DNA of 64,000 bases from Polaromonas sp. AET17H-212 (GTDB taxonomy: Bacteria; Pseudomonadota; Gammaproteobacteria; Burkholderiales; Burkholderiaceae_C): positions 62,001 to 126,000 of the forward strand of contig NZ_NBZW01000012.1 in NCBI RefSeq assembly GCF_002379085.1. The letters run 5' to 3'. The notes beneath the pieces are model-generated. The model was not told the DNA's origin. It made no database searches and saw only the letters and a list, made by a program, of their open reading frames with translations. The position numbers and the translations under genes were made by a program. Positions 37,443 through 46,628 of this stretch are shown here, piece after piece (within the stretch, counting starts at the first letter, position 1; the number at the start of each line of letters is the position of its first letter).

Positions 37443-38276
37443 ATGATCCGCGGCACCACCACCCTGATAGCCCACCTCGGCTACCCGACCGAGGCCTTCA
37501 AGGCGCCGATGATCTACAACCCCTGGTTTGAACAGGCCGGTATCGACGCGGTCGTGGTGCCCATGGGCGTCAAGCCCGAGGACTACCCGCAGGTGCTCAA
37601 AAGCCTGTTCAAGCTCACCAACATCCGCGGCGCGCTGATCACCATGCCGCACAAGGTGAGCACCGTGGCGTTGCTGGACGAATGCACGCCGGCCGTGGAA
37701 ATTGCCGGCGCCTGCAACGCCGTCCTGCGCCGTCCCGACGGCAGCCTGCTCGGCGACATGTTCGACGGCGCCGGTTTTGTGCGCGGCGTGTTGCGCAAGG
37801 GGTTGAAGCTGGCAGGCGCCCGCGTGCTCGTGGTCGGCAGTGGCGGCGTGGGATCGGCGATTGCGGCGTCGCTGGCGGCGGCAGGCATTGGCGCGATTGG
37901 CCTGCATGACGTGCATCCGGCGTCTGCCGAGGCGCTGGGCGCCCGTCTGCGCAAGCATTACCCGGCGTTGCAGGTCGGCACCGGCAGCAACGACCCGGCC
38001 GGCTACGACCTGGTGGTCAATGCCACACCCCTGGGCATGAATGACGGGGACGCGTTGCCGGTCGATGTGGCACGCATGGCGCCATCGACCTTTGCGGGCG
38101 AAGTCGTGATGAAAAAGGAGATGACGGCCTTTCTGCGCGCGGCGCAGGCACGCGGCTGCCAGGTGCAGGTGGGCTCGGACATGCTGTTCGAGCAGATTCC
38201 GGCCTACCTCGAGTTTTTCGGTTTCGGCGCGGCAACGCCCGAGGCCCTGCGTTCGGTGGCACGTCTGAGCTACTGA
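37443..38276 (+). CDS. Shikimate dehydrogenase-like (AroE family) oxidoreductase
   Basis: A 277-residue AroE-fold protein. MPHKVS near residue 64 supplies the catalytic lysine, CNAVLRRPDGSLLGDMFDGAGF near residues 92-112 covers the substrate-binding Asn and Asp, and VLVVGSGGVGSAIAASLAAAG near 128 binds the nucleotide. The usual shikimate-binding N-terminal motif is divergent (AHLGYPTEAFKAP instead of GxPIxHSxSP), as in catabolic quinate/shikimate dehydrogenases. A 23-codon frame (37375-37446) overlaps its start as ATGA. It probably oxidises shikimate or quinate for the dehydratase encoded downstream. Confidence 0.85.
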   Translation: MIRGTTTLIAHLGYPTEAFKAPMIYNPWFEQAGIDAVVVPMGVKPEDYPQVLKSLFKLTNIRGALITMPHKVSTVALLDECTPAVEIAGACNAVLRRPDGSLLGDMFDGAGFVRGVLRKGLKLAGARVLVVGSGGVGSAIAASLAAAGIGAIGLHDVHPASAEALGARLRKHYPALQVGTGSNDPAGYDLVVNATPLGMNDGDALPVDVARMAPSTFAGEVVMKKEMTAFLRAAQARGCQVQVGSDMLFEQIPAYLEFFGFGAATPEALRSVARLSY

Positions 38277-38335
38277 CGCCGCCGGGCGGAAAGTCGTCTC
38301 ATGTGTCGAACTGCTCAACCCCAAGGGAGAACCCC

Positions 38336-39241
38336 ATGAACACCCCACGCCAGGCCACAGCCGCCGACCGGGAAGCGATTGCGGAGGCCGCCAACCCGCT
38401 CGGGCTGGACGGCATCGAGTTCATCGAATACAGCACGACCCGACCGCAGGCGCTGGGCCAGGTGCTGGAGATGATGGGTTTCCGGCCGGTGGCCCGGCAC
38501 CGCTCGCGCGAGGTGCTGCTTTACCGGCAGGGCGCCATCAACGTGATTGTCAATGCCCACACGCCGGCCTTGCCCAACGCGGCAGGACCGCAGGACAAGC
38601 CAGTGATCGCCGCCGTGGCGCTGCGCGTGCGCGATGCCGCAGCCGCCTACCGCCGCGCGCTGGAGCGGGGCGCCTGGGCCGTGCCGCCCCGCGTCGAGGT
38701 GATGGAGCTGAACATCCCGGCGATCCATGGCGTGGGCACCAGCCGCATCTATTTTGTCGACCGCTACGACAGGTTTTCGATTTACGACGTGGACTTCGTG
38801 CCGATTCCCGGGGTGGACCCGCACCCGCCGGCGGTGGCGGGCCTGCATTTTTTCGGCGTCGTGCAATACATCGGCAATGACCGCGCCGAGGACTGGTCCG
38901 AGTTTTACCGCGAGTTGTTCGGCTTTGCCGAGTTGCCCGCCGAGCAGCGCTTCGGCATCCTGCCCAAGGGTCGGATTCTGCGCAGTCCGTGCCCGCCCGC
39001 GTCGCGTTTTTACATCCAGCTGATCGAGCCCGAAGCCGGGGTGCTCGATGTCGAGGACGACGAAGCCCTGCAGCGCATCGGCCTGGGCACGGCCGATGTG
39101 CTGGCCACGGTGGCCGAACTCGGCCGGCGCGGCGTAACCTTTGTCGAATCGCGCAGTGTGCACACCGAAGACCGGGGCGCCCTGACCCACACCTGGCTGG
39201 GCAGTGTGAGTTTCGAGCTCGTGCACGACGAACGGGGCTGA
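38336..39241 (+). CDS. HPPD-like VOC-domain protein (C-terminal half of QuiC1-type dehydratases)
   Basis: The 301-residue protein resembles 4-hydroxyphenylpyruvate dioxygenase, two vicinal-oxygen-chelate domains (ISEFIEYST-type start GIEFIEYSTTRPQALGQVLE near residue 25; second domain GLHFFGVVQYIGNDRAEDWSEFY near residue 165). The same module forms the C-terminal half of fused bacterial QuiC1 3-dehydroshikimate dehydratases. Its next gene encodes the N-terminal TIM-barrel half, only 5 bp away, so here the two halves are separate genes in swapped order. True HPPD activity is less likely in this context. Confidence 0.78.
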   Translation: MNTPRQATAADREAIAEAANPLGLDGIEFIEYSTTRPQALGQVLEMMGFRPVARHRSREVLLYRQGAINVIVNAHTPALPNAAGPQDKPVIAAVALRVRDAAAAYRRALERGAWAVPPRVEVMELNIPAIHGVGTSRIYFVDRYDRFSIYDVDFVPIPGVDPHPPAVAGLHFFGVVQYIGNDRAEDWSEFYRELFGFAELPAEQRFGILPKGRILRSPCPPASRFYIQLIEPEAGVLDVEDDEALQRIGLGTADVLATVAELGRRGVTFVESRSVHTEDRGALTHTWLGSVSFELVHDERG

Positions 39242-39246
39242 TCACC

Positions 39247-40161
39247 ATGAACCACGACAGCGGAAATATCGCCGACTTCGGGATGGACACCATCTCGCTG
39301 GCCGGGCCTCTCGAGGCCAAGCTCCAGGCCGTGCGCGACGCCGGGTTCACCCAGATCATGCTGGCCGCGCGGGACCTGGTGGGCCACTCCGATGGGCTGG
39401 ACGCGGCGGTGGCCGCCGTGCGCGCCAGCGGCCTGCGTGTGACCGGCTTTCAGGTGCTGCGTGATTTCGAGGGCCTGTCGGGCCACCTGCACGACTACAA
39501 GGTGGACATTGCCAAGTCCATGCTGGAGATGTGCCATGCGCTCGGTTGCCGACTGCTGCTGATCTGCTCCTCGACCTCGGTGCATGCCAGCGGCGAGACG
39601 CAGGCGCTGGTCAGGGACCTGCGCAAACTGGCCATGCTGGCGATTCCGATGAACATCCGGATCGCCTATGAAGCCCTGTCCTGGGGCCGCACCGTCAATG
39701 AGTTTCCGCAGGCCTGGGAGCTCATTTGCCAGGCCGACATGCCCAACCTGGGTCTGGGTTTTGACTCGTTTCACATGTTTGCGACCCGGACCCCGTTGGA
39801 CGAACTCGACATGCTCGATCCCGCCAAGATCTTCCTGGTGCAGCTGGCCGACTTCATGTGGACCGAGATCAAGTCGGTGGAGGAGCGCATCGCCACGGCC
39901 CGGCATTTCCGGGTGTTCCCCGGGGAAGGCGTGCACAGCGCCGACCTCGCCGCCCTGGTGAGCCGTTTGCACCGCCTGGGGTACCGCGGGGACTACAGCT
40001 TTGAAGTCTTCAACGACGACTACCAGCAGATGCCGTTGCCGACGGTGGCCCAGCGCGCCCGGCGCTCGGCGCTGTGGCTGGGCGAAGAGGTACTCCGGCG
40101 GTCCGTGCCTTTGCCGAATCGCATTCGTCTGAAGCGCGGCCTCGATGCCGCTACGCATTGA
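39247..40161 (+). CDS. 3-dehydroshikimate dehydratase-like TIM-barrel protein
   Basis: A 304-residue AP-endonuclease-2/sugar-isomerase barrel. Metal ligand positions of 3-dehydroshikimate dehydratases are visible: Glu in YEALSWGRTVN near residue 140, Asp/His in GLGFDSFH near residue 173, Gln in LVQLADF near residue 199 and Glu in YSFEVFNDDYQQ near residue 254, with arginines in the RHFRVFPGEG loop. It would convert 3-dehydroshikimate to protocatechuate. The gene follows the VOC partner by 5 bp and ends the TRAP/AroE/dehydratase operon. Confidence 0.8.
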   Translation: MNHDSGNIADFGMDTISLAGPLEAKLQAVRDAGFTQIMLAARDLVGHSDGLDAAVAAVRASGLRVTGFQVLRDFEGLSGHLHDYKVDIAKSMLEMCHALGCRLLLICSSTSVHASGETQALVRDLRKLAMLAIPMNIRIAYEALSWGRTVNEFPQAWELICQADMPNLGLGFDSFHMFATRTPLDELDMLDPAKIFLVQLADFMWTEIKSVEERIATARHFRVFPGEGVHSADLAALVSRLHRLGYRGDYSFEVFNDDYQQMPLPTVAQRARRSALWLGEEVLRRSVPLPNRIRLKRGLDAATH

Positions 40162-40238
40162 TACACGCTGCGGCAGCGGCAGCGCAATAAAGACCTCCAA
40201 CGTCCCATTGCCACCTTTTGTGTTCATAATCGCGGGTC

Positions 40239-41162
40239 ATGAGCAAACTCAAACAGATGGAGTCTTTCGTCTCGGTGGCCACGCGCGGCAGCCTGACCGC
40301 GGCGGCCAACGCCGAGGGCGTGGCACCGGCCATCATGGGACGGCGGCTTGATGCGCTGGAAGAACGTCTGGGCGTCAAGCTGCTGGTGCGCACCACGCGG
40401 CGGATTTCGCTGACCCATGAAGGCAGTGCCTTTCTGGAAGACTGCCAGCGCCTGCTGATCGACGTGGCCAATGCCGAAGCCAGCGTGTCGGCTGGCGGGG
40501 TCAAGGCCAGCGGGCATCTGCGCATCACCGCGCCGGCCGGGTTTGGCCGCCGCCATGTGGCGCCGCTGGTGCCGCTGTTTCGCCAGTTGCATGCCGACGT
40601 CACCATTTCACTGAACCTCAGCGACCGCGTGGTCGATCTGGCGGGCGAGGGTTTTGACTGCGCGGTGCGTGTCGGCGACCTGCCCGATTCCTCGCTGGTC
40701 AGTGTGCGCATGGCCGACAACCGCCGCCTGTGTGTGGCCACGCCCGGCTACCTGCAGCGCCACGGCACGCCACAGCACCCCACCGAACTCGCGAAATTTG
40801 ACTGCCTGACGCTGTCCAGCGACGCTTCACAGACGCGGGGCTGGGCGTTCCAGGTCGATGGCGAGGTCATCCATCTCAAGCCTGGCGGCCCGCTGGATTG
40901 CTCCGACGGCCAGGTGTTGCACGACTGGTGCATGGCCGGCTACGGCATTGCCTGGCGCAGCACCTGGGAGGTCGAGGCTGAAATTGCCGCCGGCAAACTG
41001 GTGGCGGTGCTGCAGGACTTCGATGCGCCGCCCAACGGGATTTACGCGGTGTTCCCGCAGCGCAAGCACCTGCCGCTGCGGGTGCGCTTGTGGATAGATT
41101 TCCTCAAGCACAACTACGGCGAGCCGGCGTTCTGGACCGGCCTGCGTACCGCGCACCCCTGA
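40239..41162 (+). CDS. LysR-family transcriptional regulator
   Basis: The 307-residue protein has the LysR helix-turn-helix (MESFVSVATRGSLTAAANAEGVAP...RLDALEERLGVKLLVRTTR within residues 7-50) and a substrate-binding effector domain (GHLRITAPAGFGRRHVAPL, DCAVRVGDLPDSSLVSVRM). It reads away from the dehydratase operon, 77 bp after it, and the target cannot be fixed: it may control that operon or a distant gene. Confidence 0.9.
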   Translation: MSKLKQMESFVSVATRGSLTAAANAEGVAPAIMGRRLDALEERLGVKLLVRTTRRISLTHEGSAFLEDCQRLLIDVANAEASVSAGGVKASGHLRITAPAGFGRRHVAPLVPLFRQLHADVTISLNLSDRVVDLAGEGFDCAVRVGDLPDSSLVSVRMADNRRLCVATPGYLQRHGTPQHPTELAKFDCLTLSSDASQTRGWAFQVDGEVIHLKPGGPLDCSDGQVLHDWCMAGYGIAWRSTWEVEAEIAAGKLVAVLQDFDAPPNGIYAVFPQRKHLPLRVRLWIDFLKHNYGEPAFWTGLRTAHP

Positions 41163-41193
41163 CCACCACCACCGGACCCTCCGCGAGACACTC

Positions 41194-41646
41194 ATGACCC
41201 TCGAAGCCCTGCTCGCCTACGCCCACATCCTGGCCATCCTGACCATGGTGGTGTTTCTTGCCAGCGAGGCCGCCCTGTGCCGCAGCGAGTGGCTCAATGC
41301 CGCCGTGGTCGAGCGTCTGGGCAAGATCGACCTGATCTACGCCGTGGCGGCGGGTACCGTGTTGCTGACAGGCTTGCTGCGCGTGTTTCTGGGCGCCAAG
41401 GGGGCGGGCTGGTACGGCACCAACCCGCTGCTCTACGTCAAGCTGGCCTTGTTCGTTGTCATCGCGCTGCTGTCGATCCAGCCCACGCGGCTGTTTGCCC
41501 GCTGGCGCCGCGAGCTGCGTGCCACCGGCCGCTTGCCCGACAACAGCCAGGTCACCAAGGCGCGCAAGCTGGTGATGGTGCAGGCCCATCTGCTGCCGCT
41601 GATCCCGCTGGCCGCGGTGTTTCTGGCGCGCGGCTACGGCAAGTAG
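41194..41646 (+). CDS. DUF2214 family membrane protein
   Basis: A 150-residue protein with four hydrophobic spans and the DUF2214 pattern (AYAHILAILTMVVFLASEAAL, GLLRVFLGAKGAGWYGTNPLLY, ARKLVMVQAHLLPLIPLAAVF). Function unknown. It starts 31 bp after the LysR stop. Confidence 0.8.
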   Translation: MTLEALLAYAHILAILTMVVFLASEAALCRSEWLNAAVVERLGKIDLIYAVAAGTVLLTGLLRVFLGAKGAGWYGTNPLLYVKLALFVVIALLSIQPTRLFARWRRELRATGRLPDNSQVTKARKLVMVQAHLLPLIPLAAVFLARGYGK

Positions 41647-41702
41647 GCAGCGCGGCCAACTGCGCCGGCCCGCTTGCCGGCCCGCACCCGTAAAATCAGC
41701 GC

Positions 41703-43379
41703 ATGCTCCTAGTCAAACAAGAATTGCTCGCGGTCCTGGCCGCTGAGCTGGACAAGCTGTCCCCCGGTGCCGGCCAGAAGGCCGCTTTCGAGTCGCCCAA
41801 GGTCGCCGCCCATGGCGACTTCGCGTCCACGGCCGCCATGCAGCTGGCCAAACCGCTCAAGCTCAACCCGCGCCAGCTCGCCGAGGGCCTGCGCGAGTCC
41901 CTGCTGGCGGCGCCGGCTTACCAGCGCTGGGTTGATGCGGTGGAAATCGCCGGGCCGGGCTTCATCAACTTCCGGCTCAAGCCGGCGGCCAAGCAGGAAA
42001 CCGTGCGCGAGGTGCTGACGGCGGCCGGGCAGTACGGCGTCAAGCCGGTAGACAAGGCGCGCCGCGTGGTGGTCGAGTTTGTCTCGGCCAACCCGACCGG
42101 GCCGCTGCACGTGGGCCATGGCCGGCAGGCGGCGCTCGGCGACGCGATCTGCAACCTGTTCGCGACCCAGGGCTGGGACGTTTACCGCGAGTTTTACTAC
42201 AACGACGCCGGCGTGCAGATCCACACCCTGGCCACCAGCACGCAGGCACGCGCCAAGGGCCTCAAGCCCGGCGACGCGCGCTGGCCCGAGCCGGCCTACA
42301 ACGGTGACTACATCGCCGACATTGCGGCCGACTTCATGGCCCAAAAAACCGTCAAGTCCGACGACCGCGAGTTCACGGCTTCCGGCGACATCGAGGACCT
42401 GGACGCGATCCGCCAGTTCGCCGTGGCCTACCTGCGCCACGAGCAGGACCTGGACCTCAAGGCGTTTGCGGTCGGCTTCGACAACTACTACCTCGAGTCC
42501 AGCCTGTACAGCTCGGGCCGGGTCGAGGCCACGGTGGCCAGGCTGAAGGCCGCCGGCAAAACCTACGAGCAGGACGGCGCGCTCTGGCTGAAGTCCACCG
42601 ACTACGGCGACGACAAAGACCGCGTGATGAAAAAAAGCGACGGCAGCTACACCTACTTCGTGCCCGACGTGGCCTACCACCTGGCCAAGTGGGAGCGCGG
42701 TTTCACGCGCGCCATCAACATTCAGGGCATGGACCACCACGGCACGATCGCCCGCGTGCGTGCCGGCCTGCAGGCGGCCGGCGCCGGCATTCCCCCGGGT
42801 TATCCGGATTACGTGCTGCACACCATGGTGCGGGTGATGCGCCACGGCGAGGAAGTGAAGATTTCCAAGCGCGCCGGCAGCTATGTCACGCTGCGCGACC
42901 TGATCGAGTGGACCAGCAAGGACGCGGTGCGCTTTTTCCTGCTCAGCCGCAAGCCCGACACCGAATACGTCTTCGACATCGACCTAGCGCTGGCCAAGAA
43001 CAACGAAAACCCGGTGTATTACGTGCAATATGCGCACGCCCGCATCTGCTCTGTGCTGGCGGCCTGGGGCGGCGATGTCGCCACGCTCAAGGGCATGGAC
43101 CTGTCCGCACTCGACAGCCCGCAGGCGCAGGCCCTGATGCTGCTGATGGCCAAGTACCCCGACATGCTGGCCAATGCCGCCACCGGGTTTGCGCCGCACG
43201 ACGTGGCGTTTTACCTGCGCGAGCTCGCCGCCAGCTACCACAGCTACTACGATGCCGAGCGAATTCTGGTCGATGACGACGTGGTCAAGCTGGCCCGCCT
43301 GGCACTTGTCGCCGCCACCGCGCAGGTGTTGCACAATGGCCTGAAGGTGCTGGGCGTGGACGCCCCGCAGAAGATGTAA
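41703..43379 (+). CDS. argS: Arginyl-tRNA synthetase
   Basis: The 558-residue class I synthetase charges tRNA-Arg. Seen are the N-terminal Add1 domain, the HIGH equivalent in [18 protein letters not shown] near residue 120, [10 protein letters not shown] near residue 343, the KMSKS-equivalent [17 protein letters not shown] near residue 385 and a C-terminal anticodon-binding domain ending [12 protein letters not shown]. Length and order are standard. A SPOR-domain gene follows by 16 bp. Confidence 0.97.
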   Translation: MLLVKQELLAVLAAELDKLSPGAGQKAAFESPKVAAHGDFASTAAMQLAKPLKLNPRQLAEGLRESLLAAPAYQRWVDAVEIAGPGFINFRLKPAAKQETVREVLTAAGQYGVKPVDKARRVVVEFVSANPTGPLHVGHGRQAALGDAICNLFATQGWDVYREFYYNDAGVQIHTLATSTQARAKGLKPGDARWPEPAYNGDYIADIAADFMAQKTVKSDDREFTASGDIEDLDAIRQFAVAYLRHEQDLDLKAFAVGFDNYYLESSLYSSGRVEATVARLKAAGKTYEQDGALWLKSTDYGDDKDRVMKKSDGSYTYFVPDVAYHLAKWERGFTRAINIQGMDHHGTIARVRAGLQAAGAGIPPGYPDYVLHTMVRVMRHGEEVKISKRAGSYVTLRDLIEWTSKDAVRFFLLSRKPDTEYVFDIDLALAKNNENPVYYVQYAHARICSVLAAWGGDVATLKGMDLSALDSPQAQALMLLMAKYPDMLANAATGFAPHDVAFYLRELAASYHSYYDAERILVDDDVVKLARLALVAATAQVLHNGLKVLGVDAPQKM

Positions 43380-43395
43380 ACCCGAGCCTGACACC

Positions 43396-44064
43396 ATGAC
43401 GCGTAACCGCAACCCTTTCACCAAGCCAACCGGGCAAGGCATGAACACACAACGAGGCGGGACCCTGCTGGGGCTTATTATTGGCGCGCTGATCGGCCTG
43501 GCGGCTGCCCTGGCGGTGGCCGTCTACATCACCAAGGTGCCGGTGCCTTTCATGAACAAGAGCCAGTCGCGCAGCCCCGACCACGACGCGGCCGAGGCCA
43601 AGAAAAACCGGGACTGGGACCCCAATGCCCCCCTGTATGGCAAAAACCCGGCCAAGCCGGCTGCCGCATCGGGCGGACCGGTGACCGATGTCACGCCCCA
43701 GAAGCCGGCCGCGGCGCCTGTGGCCCCGGCCGAGCCGCCTGCCAAGGCCGCCAAACCCGCGGCCGACCCGATTGGCGACCTGGCCAAGGCCAAGCTGGCC
43801 GCGCCGGCCGCCGCCACCGGGGCCGACCCCTTCAGCTATTTTGTGCAGGTGGGGGCTTTCCGCAGCCCCGAGGACGCCGAGCAGCAGCGCGCCAAGATCT
43901 CGCTGATGGGCCTGGAGGCCAAGGTGACCGAGCGCGAGCAGTCCGGCCGCACGGTGTTCCGGGTGCGCCTGGGGCCTTTCGACAAGAAGGACGACGCCGA
44001 CAAGGCCAAGGAGCGGCTGGACGCCAGCGGCATAGAAACCGCCCTGGTTCGCGTCCAGCGCTGA
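43396..44064 (+). CDS. SPOR-domain (FtsN-like) membrane protein
   Basis: The 222-residue protein has a cytoplasmic N terminus, one span (TLLGLIIGALIGLAAALAV), an Ala/Pro/Lys-rich linker and a C-terminal SPOR domain (FSYFVQVGAFRSPEDAEQ ... VFRVRLGPFDKKDDAD). SPOR domains bind denuded septal peptidoglycan, and this layout is that of FtsN-type division proteins. An internal in-frame ATG at 43441 is also possible. The argS-SPOR-dsbA order is common in Burkholderiales. Confidence 0.88.
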   Translation: MTRNRNPFTKPTGQGMNTQRGGTLLGLIIGALIGLAAALAVAVYITKVPVPFMNKSQSRSPDHDAAEAKKNRDWDPNAPLYGKNPAKPAAASGGPVTDVTPQKPAAAPVAPAEPPAKAAKPAADPIGDLAKAKLAAPAAATGADPFSYFVQVGAFRSPEDAEQQRAKISLMGLEAKVTEREQSGRTVFRVRLGPFDKKDDADKAKERLDASGIETALVRVQR

Positions 44065-44139
44065 ACTTTCTGCCGGCAGGGTATCCAACCTTGTCGCACC
44101 TTGCCAGAACTAACGCCAGAACCAACGGAGAAATGATCG

Positions 44140-44793
44140 ATGCAACGACGTGAATTTTCGATAGCCACCGCTTCGGTGGCTGCTGCCGCCTCGCTGGGCG
44201 CCCTGAGCACCCCGGCCCGGGCCCAGGCACCGGCGCCGCGCGCGGGAACTGACTTTCTGGTCCTGGACAAACCGGCCCCGGTCGAGGCGCCGGCCGGCAA
44301 GGTCGAGGTGGTGGAGTTCTTCTGGTACAGCTGCCCGCACTGCAACAGTTTTGAGCCGGCACTGGAGGAGTGGATCAAAAAGGCGCCGAAAGACGTGGCG
44401 GTCCGCCGCGTGCCGATCGCCTTCCGTGCCGATTTCGAGCCGCAGCAGCGTCTTTATTACGTGCTCGAGGCCATGAACAAGGTCGACGAACTCCACAAAA
44501 AGGTGTTTTACGCCATCCATGTGGAAAAGCAGATGCTCAACACGCCGGATCTGATTGCGGCCTGGGCGGAAAAGCAGGGCCTCAACAAGGCGAAGTTCCT
44601 CGAGACCTACAACTCGTTTTCGGTGGCAACCAAGGCCCGCAAGGCCACCCAGCTGCAGGATGCCTACAAGATCGACGGGGTTCCCGCGCTTGGCGTGGCC
44701 GGGCGTTATTTCACCTCGGGGTCGATGGCGCAGACCATGGCGCGCGCACTGCTGGTCACCGACTACCTGATTGCCCAGGTAAGGAAAGGTTAG
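44140..44793 (+). CDS. dsbA: Periplasmic thiol:disulfide interchange protein DsbA
   Basis: A 217-residue DsbA with the active site WYSCPHC (Cys65/Cys68), an inserted helical domain and the cis-Pro loop GVPALGVAGRY near residue 185. It introduces disulphides into exported proteins. The signal region starts MQRREFSIATASVAAAASLG and contains a twin arginine (RREF), which resembles a Tat signal rather than a typical Sec one. The TAG stop is formed by the first bases of a dispersed ~95-bp repeat. Confidence 0.93.
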   Translation: MQRREFSIATASVAAAASLGALSTPARAQAPAPRAGTDFLVLDKPAPVEAPAGKVEVVEFFWYSCPHCNSFEPALEEWIKKAPKDVAVRRVPIAFRADFEPQQRLYYVLEAMNKVDELHKKVFYAIHVEKQMLNTPDLIAAWAEKQGLNKAKFLETYNSFSVATKARKATQLQDAYKIDGVPALGVAGRYFTSGSMAQTMARALLVTDYLIAQVRKG

Positions 44794-44893
44794 CCCCCCA
44801 CGGTCGCTCACTGCGTGTAGCTCCCTGCCCCCCGAGGGGGCCGCTGCGCCTGCGGCCCGGCAGAGCCGGTTCCGCGGCCCCGGCTGGTGGGGG
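44791..44893 (+). repeat. ~95-bp dispersed intergenic repeat, copy A
   Basis: Starting with the dsbA stop TAG, the sequence runs TAGCCCCCCACGGTCGCTCA and continues through CTGCGTGTAGCTCCCTG, a C-run/G-run hairpin and CGGCAGAGCCGGTTCCGCGG. Related copies occur at 46491, 59740 (inverted) and 60374 (inverted, longer). It is rich in hairpins and may aid transcription termination or mRNA ends. Confidence 0.75.
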
Positions 44894-44924
44894 AGAAGCA
44901 GCCCCGCGCTTGTTGCTTCCCATC

Positions 44925-44950
44925 CCGTTCGTCCTGAGCTTGTCGAAGCA
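44925..44950 (+). repeat. CCGTTC...TTGTCGAAGC repeat, single copy
   Basis: The sequence matches the half-site of the inverted pair at 61552-61611 (CCGTTCG...CTGAGC.TGTCGAAG). Widespread REP-like intergenic elements in proteobacteria have this form. Confidence 0.6.
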
Positions 44951-44972
44951 TGTCCCTTGGTGGCTATCGAGC

Positions 44973-44997
44973 CCCGCCCCGGCTGGGCGGGTTTTTT
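44973..44997 (+). terminator. Rho-independent terminator after dsbA
   Basis: CCCGCCC (44973-44979) pairs with GGGCGGG (44985-44991) over a 5-base loop and is followed by TTTTTT (44992-44997). It separates dsbA from lptA transcription. Confidence 0.85.
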
Positions 44998-45073
44998 ATG
45001 GGCGTGGCGGTTTACCCGGAGTTGCGTCGCTACAATGGGCCAACACCACCAAAGCAGCAAGATTCGTGCCTTT

Positions 45074-45694
45074 ATGAACAAACCCGCCTGTGTACTGATG
45101 CTGGCCGCCGTCCTCGCGGTTTTTCCGGTTGCGGCTGAAAAGGCCGACCGCGACAAGCCCATGAACGCCGAGGCTGATGCCCTGCGTTACGACGACCTCA
45201 AACAAACCAGTGTGTTCACCGGCAACGTGGTCATCACCAAGGGGACCATCATTGTTCGTGGCGCCCGCGTCGATGTCCAGCAGGACCCCGAGGGCTACCA
45301 GAACGCGATCGTGATTGCGGCGCCCGACAAGCTGGCCTACTACCGCAAGAAGCGCGAGGGTGTCGATGAATACATCGAGGGCGAGGGCGAAAGAATCGAA
45401 TACGACAGCCGCGCCGACACCGTCAAGTTCATCAAGCGCGCCGTGTTGCGCCGTTATGTGGGCGCCACCCTGGCCGACGAAACCACCGGCGAGCTGATTG
45501 TTTACGACAACCCGACCGATGTCTTCACGGTCGACAGCGGCGCGCAAACCAAGACCCCTTCCAACCCGACGGGACGCGTGCGCGCCCTGCTGGCCCCGCG
45601 CAACACGGTCTCCGGTGCCACCGCAGCGCCCGCGCCGGCCGGGCCTTCTCCCTCCCTGCGGCCCAGCACCACGCTGGGCAATGACAAGAAATAA
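45074..45694 (+). CDS. lptA: LPS export periplasmic protein LptA
   Basis: The 206-residue OstA-family protein has a signal peptide ([20 protein letters not shown]) and a beta-jelly-roll core ([36 protein letters not shown]-like [23 protein letters not shown]). It carries LPS across the periplasm from the LptBFG complex to LptD. ATG 45074 gives the best signal peptide; TACAAT (45031-45036) may be a -10 box. lptB and rpoN follow as usual, but lptC, normally just upstream, is absent here and the dsbA gene and its terminator sit instead. Confidence 0.9.
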   Translation: MNKPACVLMLAAVLAVFPVAAEKADRDKPMNAEADALRYDDLKQTSVFTGNVVITKGTIIVRGARVDVQQDPEGYQNAIVIAAPDKLAYYRKKREGVDEYIEGEGERIEYDSRADTVKFIKRAVLRRYVGATLADETTGELIVYDNPTDVFTVDSGAQTKTPSNPTGRVRALLAPRNTVSGATAAPAPAGPSPSLRPSTTLGNDKK

Positions 45695-45704
45695 CCCAAC
45701 CCCT

Positions 45705-46472
45705 ATGGACGTGTCCCCGGAAACCGCTCCCGTCAGCCGCCTGGTCGCCACCGGCCTGCAAAAATCGTACGGAAGCCGCCAGGTCGTCAGGGATGTCTCC
45801 CTCGAGGTGAAAAAAGGGGAGGTGGTTGGTCTGCTCGGTCCCAACGGCGCCGGCAAGACCACCTCGTTTTACATGATCGTCGGGCTGGTGCGTGCCGATG
45901 CCGGCGAGATCACCATCGACGGCGAGTCGATCGAGCACATGCCGATCCACAAGCGTTCGCGCCTGGGCCTGAGCTACCTGCCGCAGGAGGCCTCGATTTT
46001 CCGCAAACTCACGGTCGAGCAGAATGTGCGCGCCGTGCTGGAGCTGCAGACCGACGACGCCGGCAAACCGCTCACTGCCGCGGTGCTCAACAAACGGCTG
46101 GATTCATTGCTGCAGGACCTGCGGGTCGACCACCTGCGCGACTCGCCGGCACCGGCGCTGTCCGGCGGCGAGCGGCGCCGGGTTGAAATCGCCCGCGCGC
46201 TGGCCACCCAGCCGCGCTTCATCCTGCTCGACGAGCCGTTTGCCGGCATCGACCCGATCGCGGTGATCGAGATCCAGCGCATCATCGGTTTCCTCAAGTC
46301 GCGCGGCATCGGCGTGCTCATCACCGACCACAACGTGCGCGAAACGCTGGGCATTTGCGACCACGCCTACATCATCAGCGACGGCCATGTGCTGGCCACG
46401 GGAACCCCTTCTGAAATCGTGAACAATGCCGATGTGCGCCGGGTCTACCTGGGTGAGCACTTCAAGATGTGA
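45705..46472 (+). CDS. lptB: LPS export ABC transporter ATPase LptB
   Basis: The 255-residue ATPase has Walker A (GPNGAGKTT), the Q-loop ([17 protein letters not shown]), the ABC signature ([15 protein letters not shown]), Walker B ([12 protein letters not shown]) and the H-loop (ITDHNV). It powers LPS extraction by LptFG. It begins 10 bp after lptA; an ATG further upstream in the same frame would overlap lptA and is rejected. A dispersed repeat separates it from rpoN. Confidence 0.95.
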   Translation: MDVSPETAPVSRLVATGLQKSYGSRQVVRDVSLEVKKGEVVGLLGPNGAGKTTSFYMIVGLVRADAGEITIDGESIEHMPIHKRSRLGLSYLPQEASIFRKLTVEQNVRAVLELQTDDAGKPLTAAVLNKRLDSLLQDLRVDHLRDSPAPALSGGERRRVEIARALATQPRFILLDEPFAGIDPIAVIEIQRIIGFLKSRGIGVLITDHNVRETLGICDHAYIISDGHVLATGTPSEIVNNADVRRVYLGEHFKM

Positions 46473-46490
46473 TGGCTCCGACGTGATGGC

Positions 46491-46587
46491 TCCCCCCCGT
46501 TGTCGCTCACTGCGTGTAGCTCCCTCCCCCCTGCAGGGGGCGGCGCCTGCGCCCCGGCAAAGCCGGTTGCGCGGCCCCCGCTTGCTT
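46491..46587 (+). repeat. ~95-bp dispersed intergenic repeat, copy B
   Basis: TCCCCCCCGTTGTCGCTCAC begins a copy of the repeat seen at 44791, with the same GTGTAGCTCCCT core, a C-run/G-run hairpin and GGCAAAGCCGGTTGCGCGG end. It fills most of the lptB-rpoN gap and is open in the rpoN frame, so a longer rpoN call starting inside it would be wrong. Confidence 0.75.
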
Positions 46588-46628
46588 TATACCTCCCAAC
46601 CCGCGTTGCTGCGCGTTTAGGGGGCGGC

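Noticed and set aside
46500..46628. 43-residue N-terminal extension of sigma-54
   Set aside because: This is translation of a dispersed repeat; the family N terminus MKQGLSLR begins at 46629.
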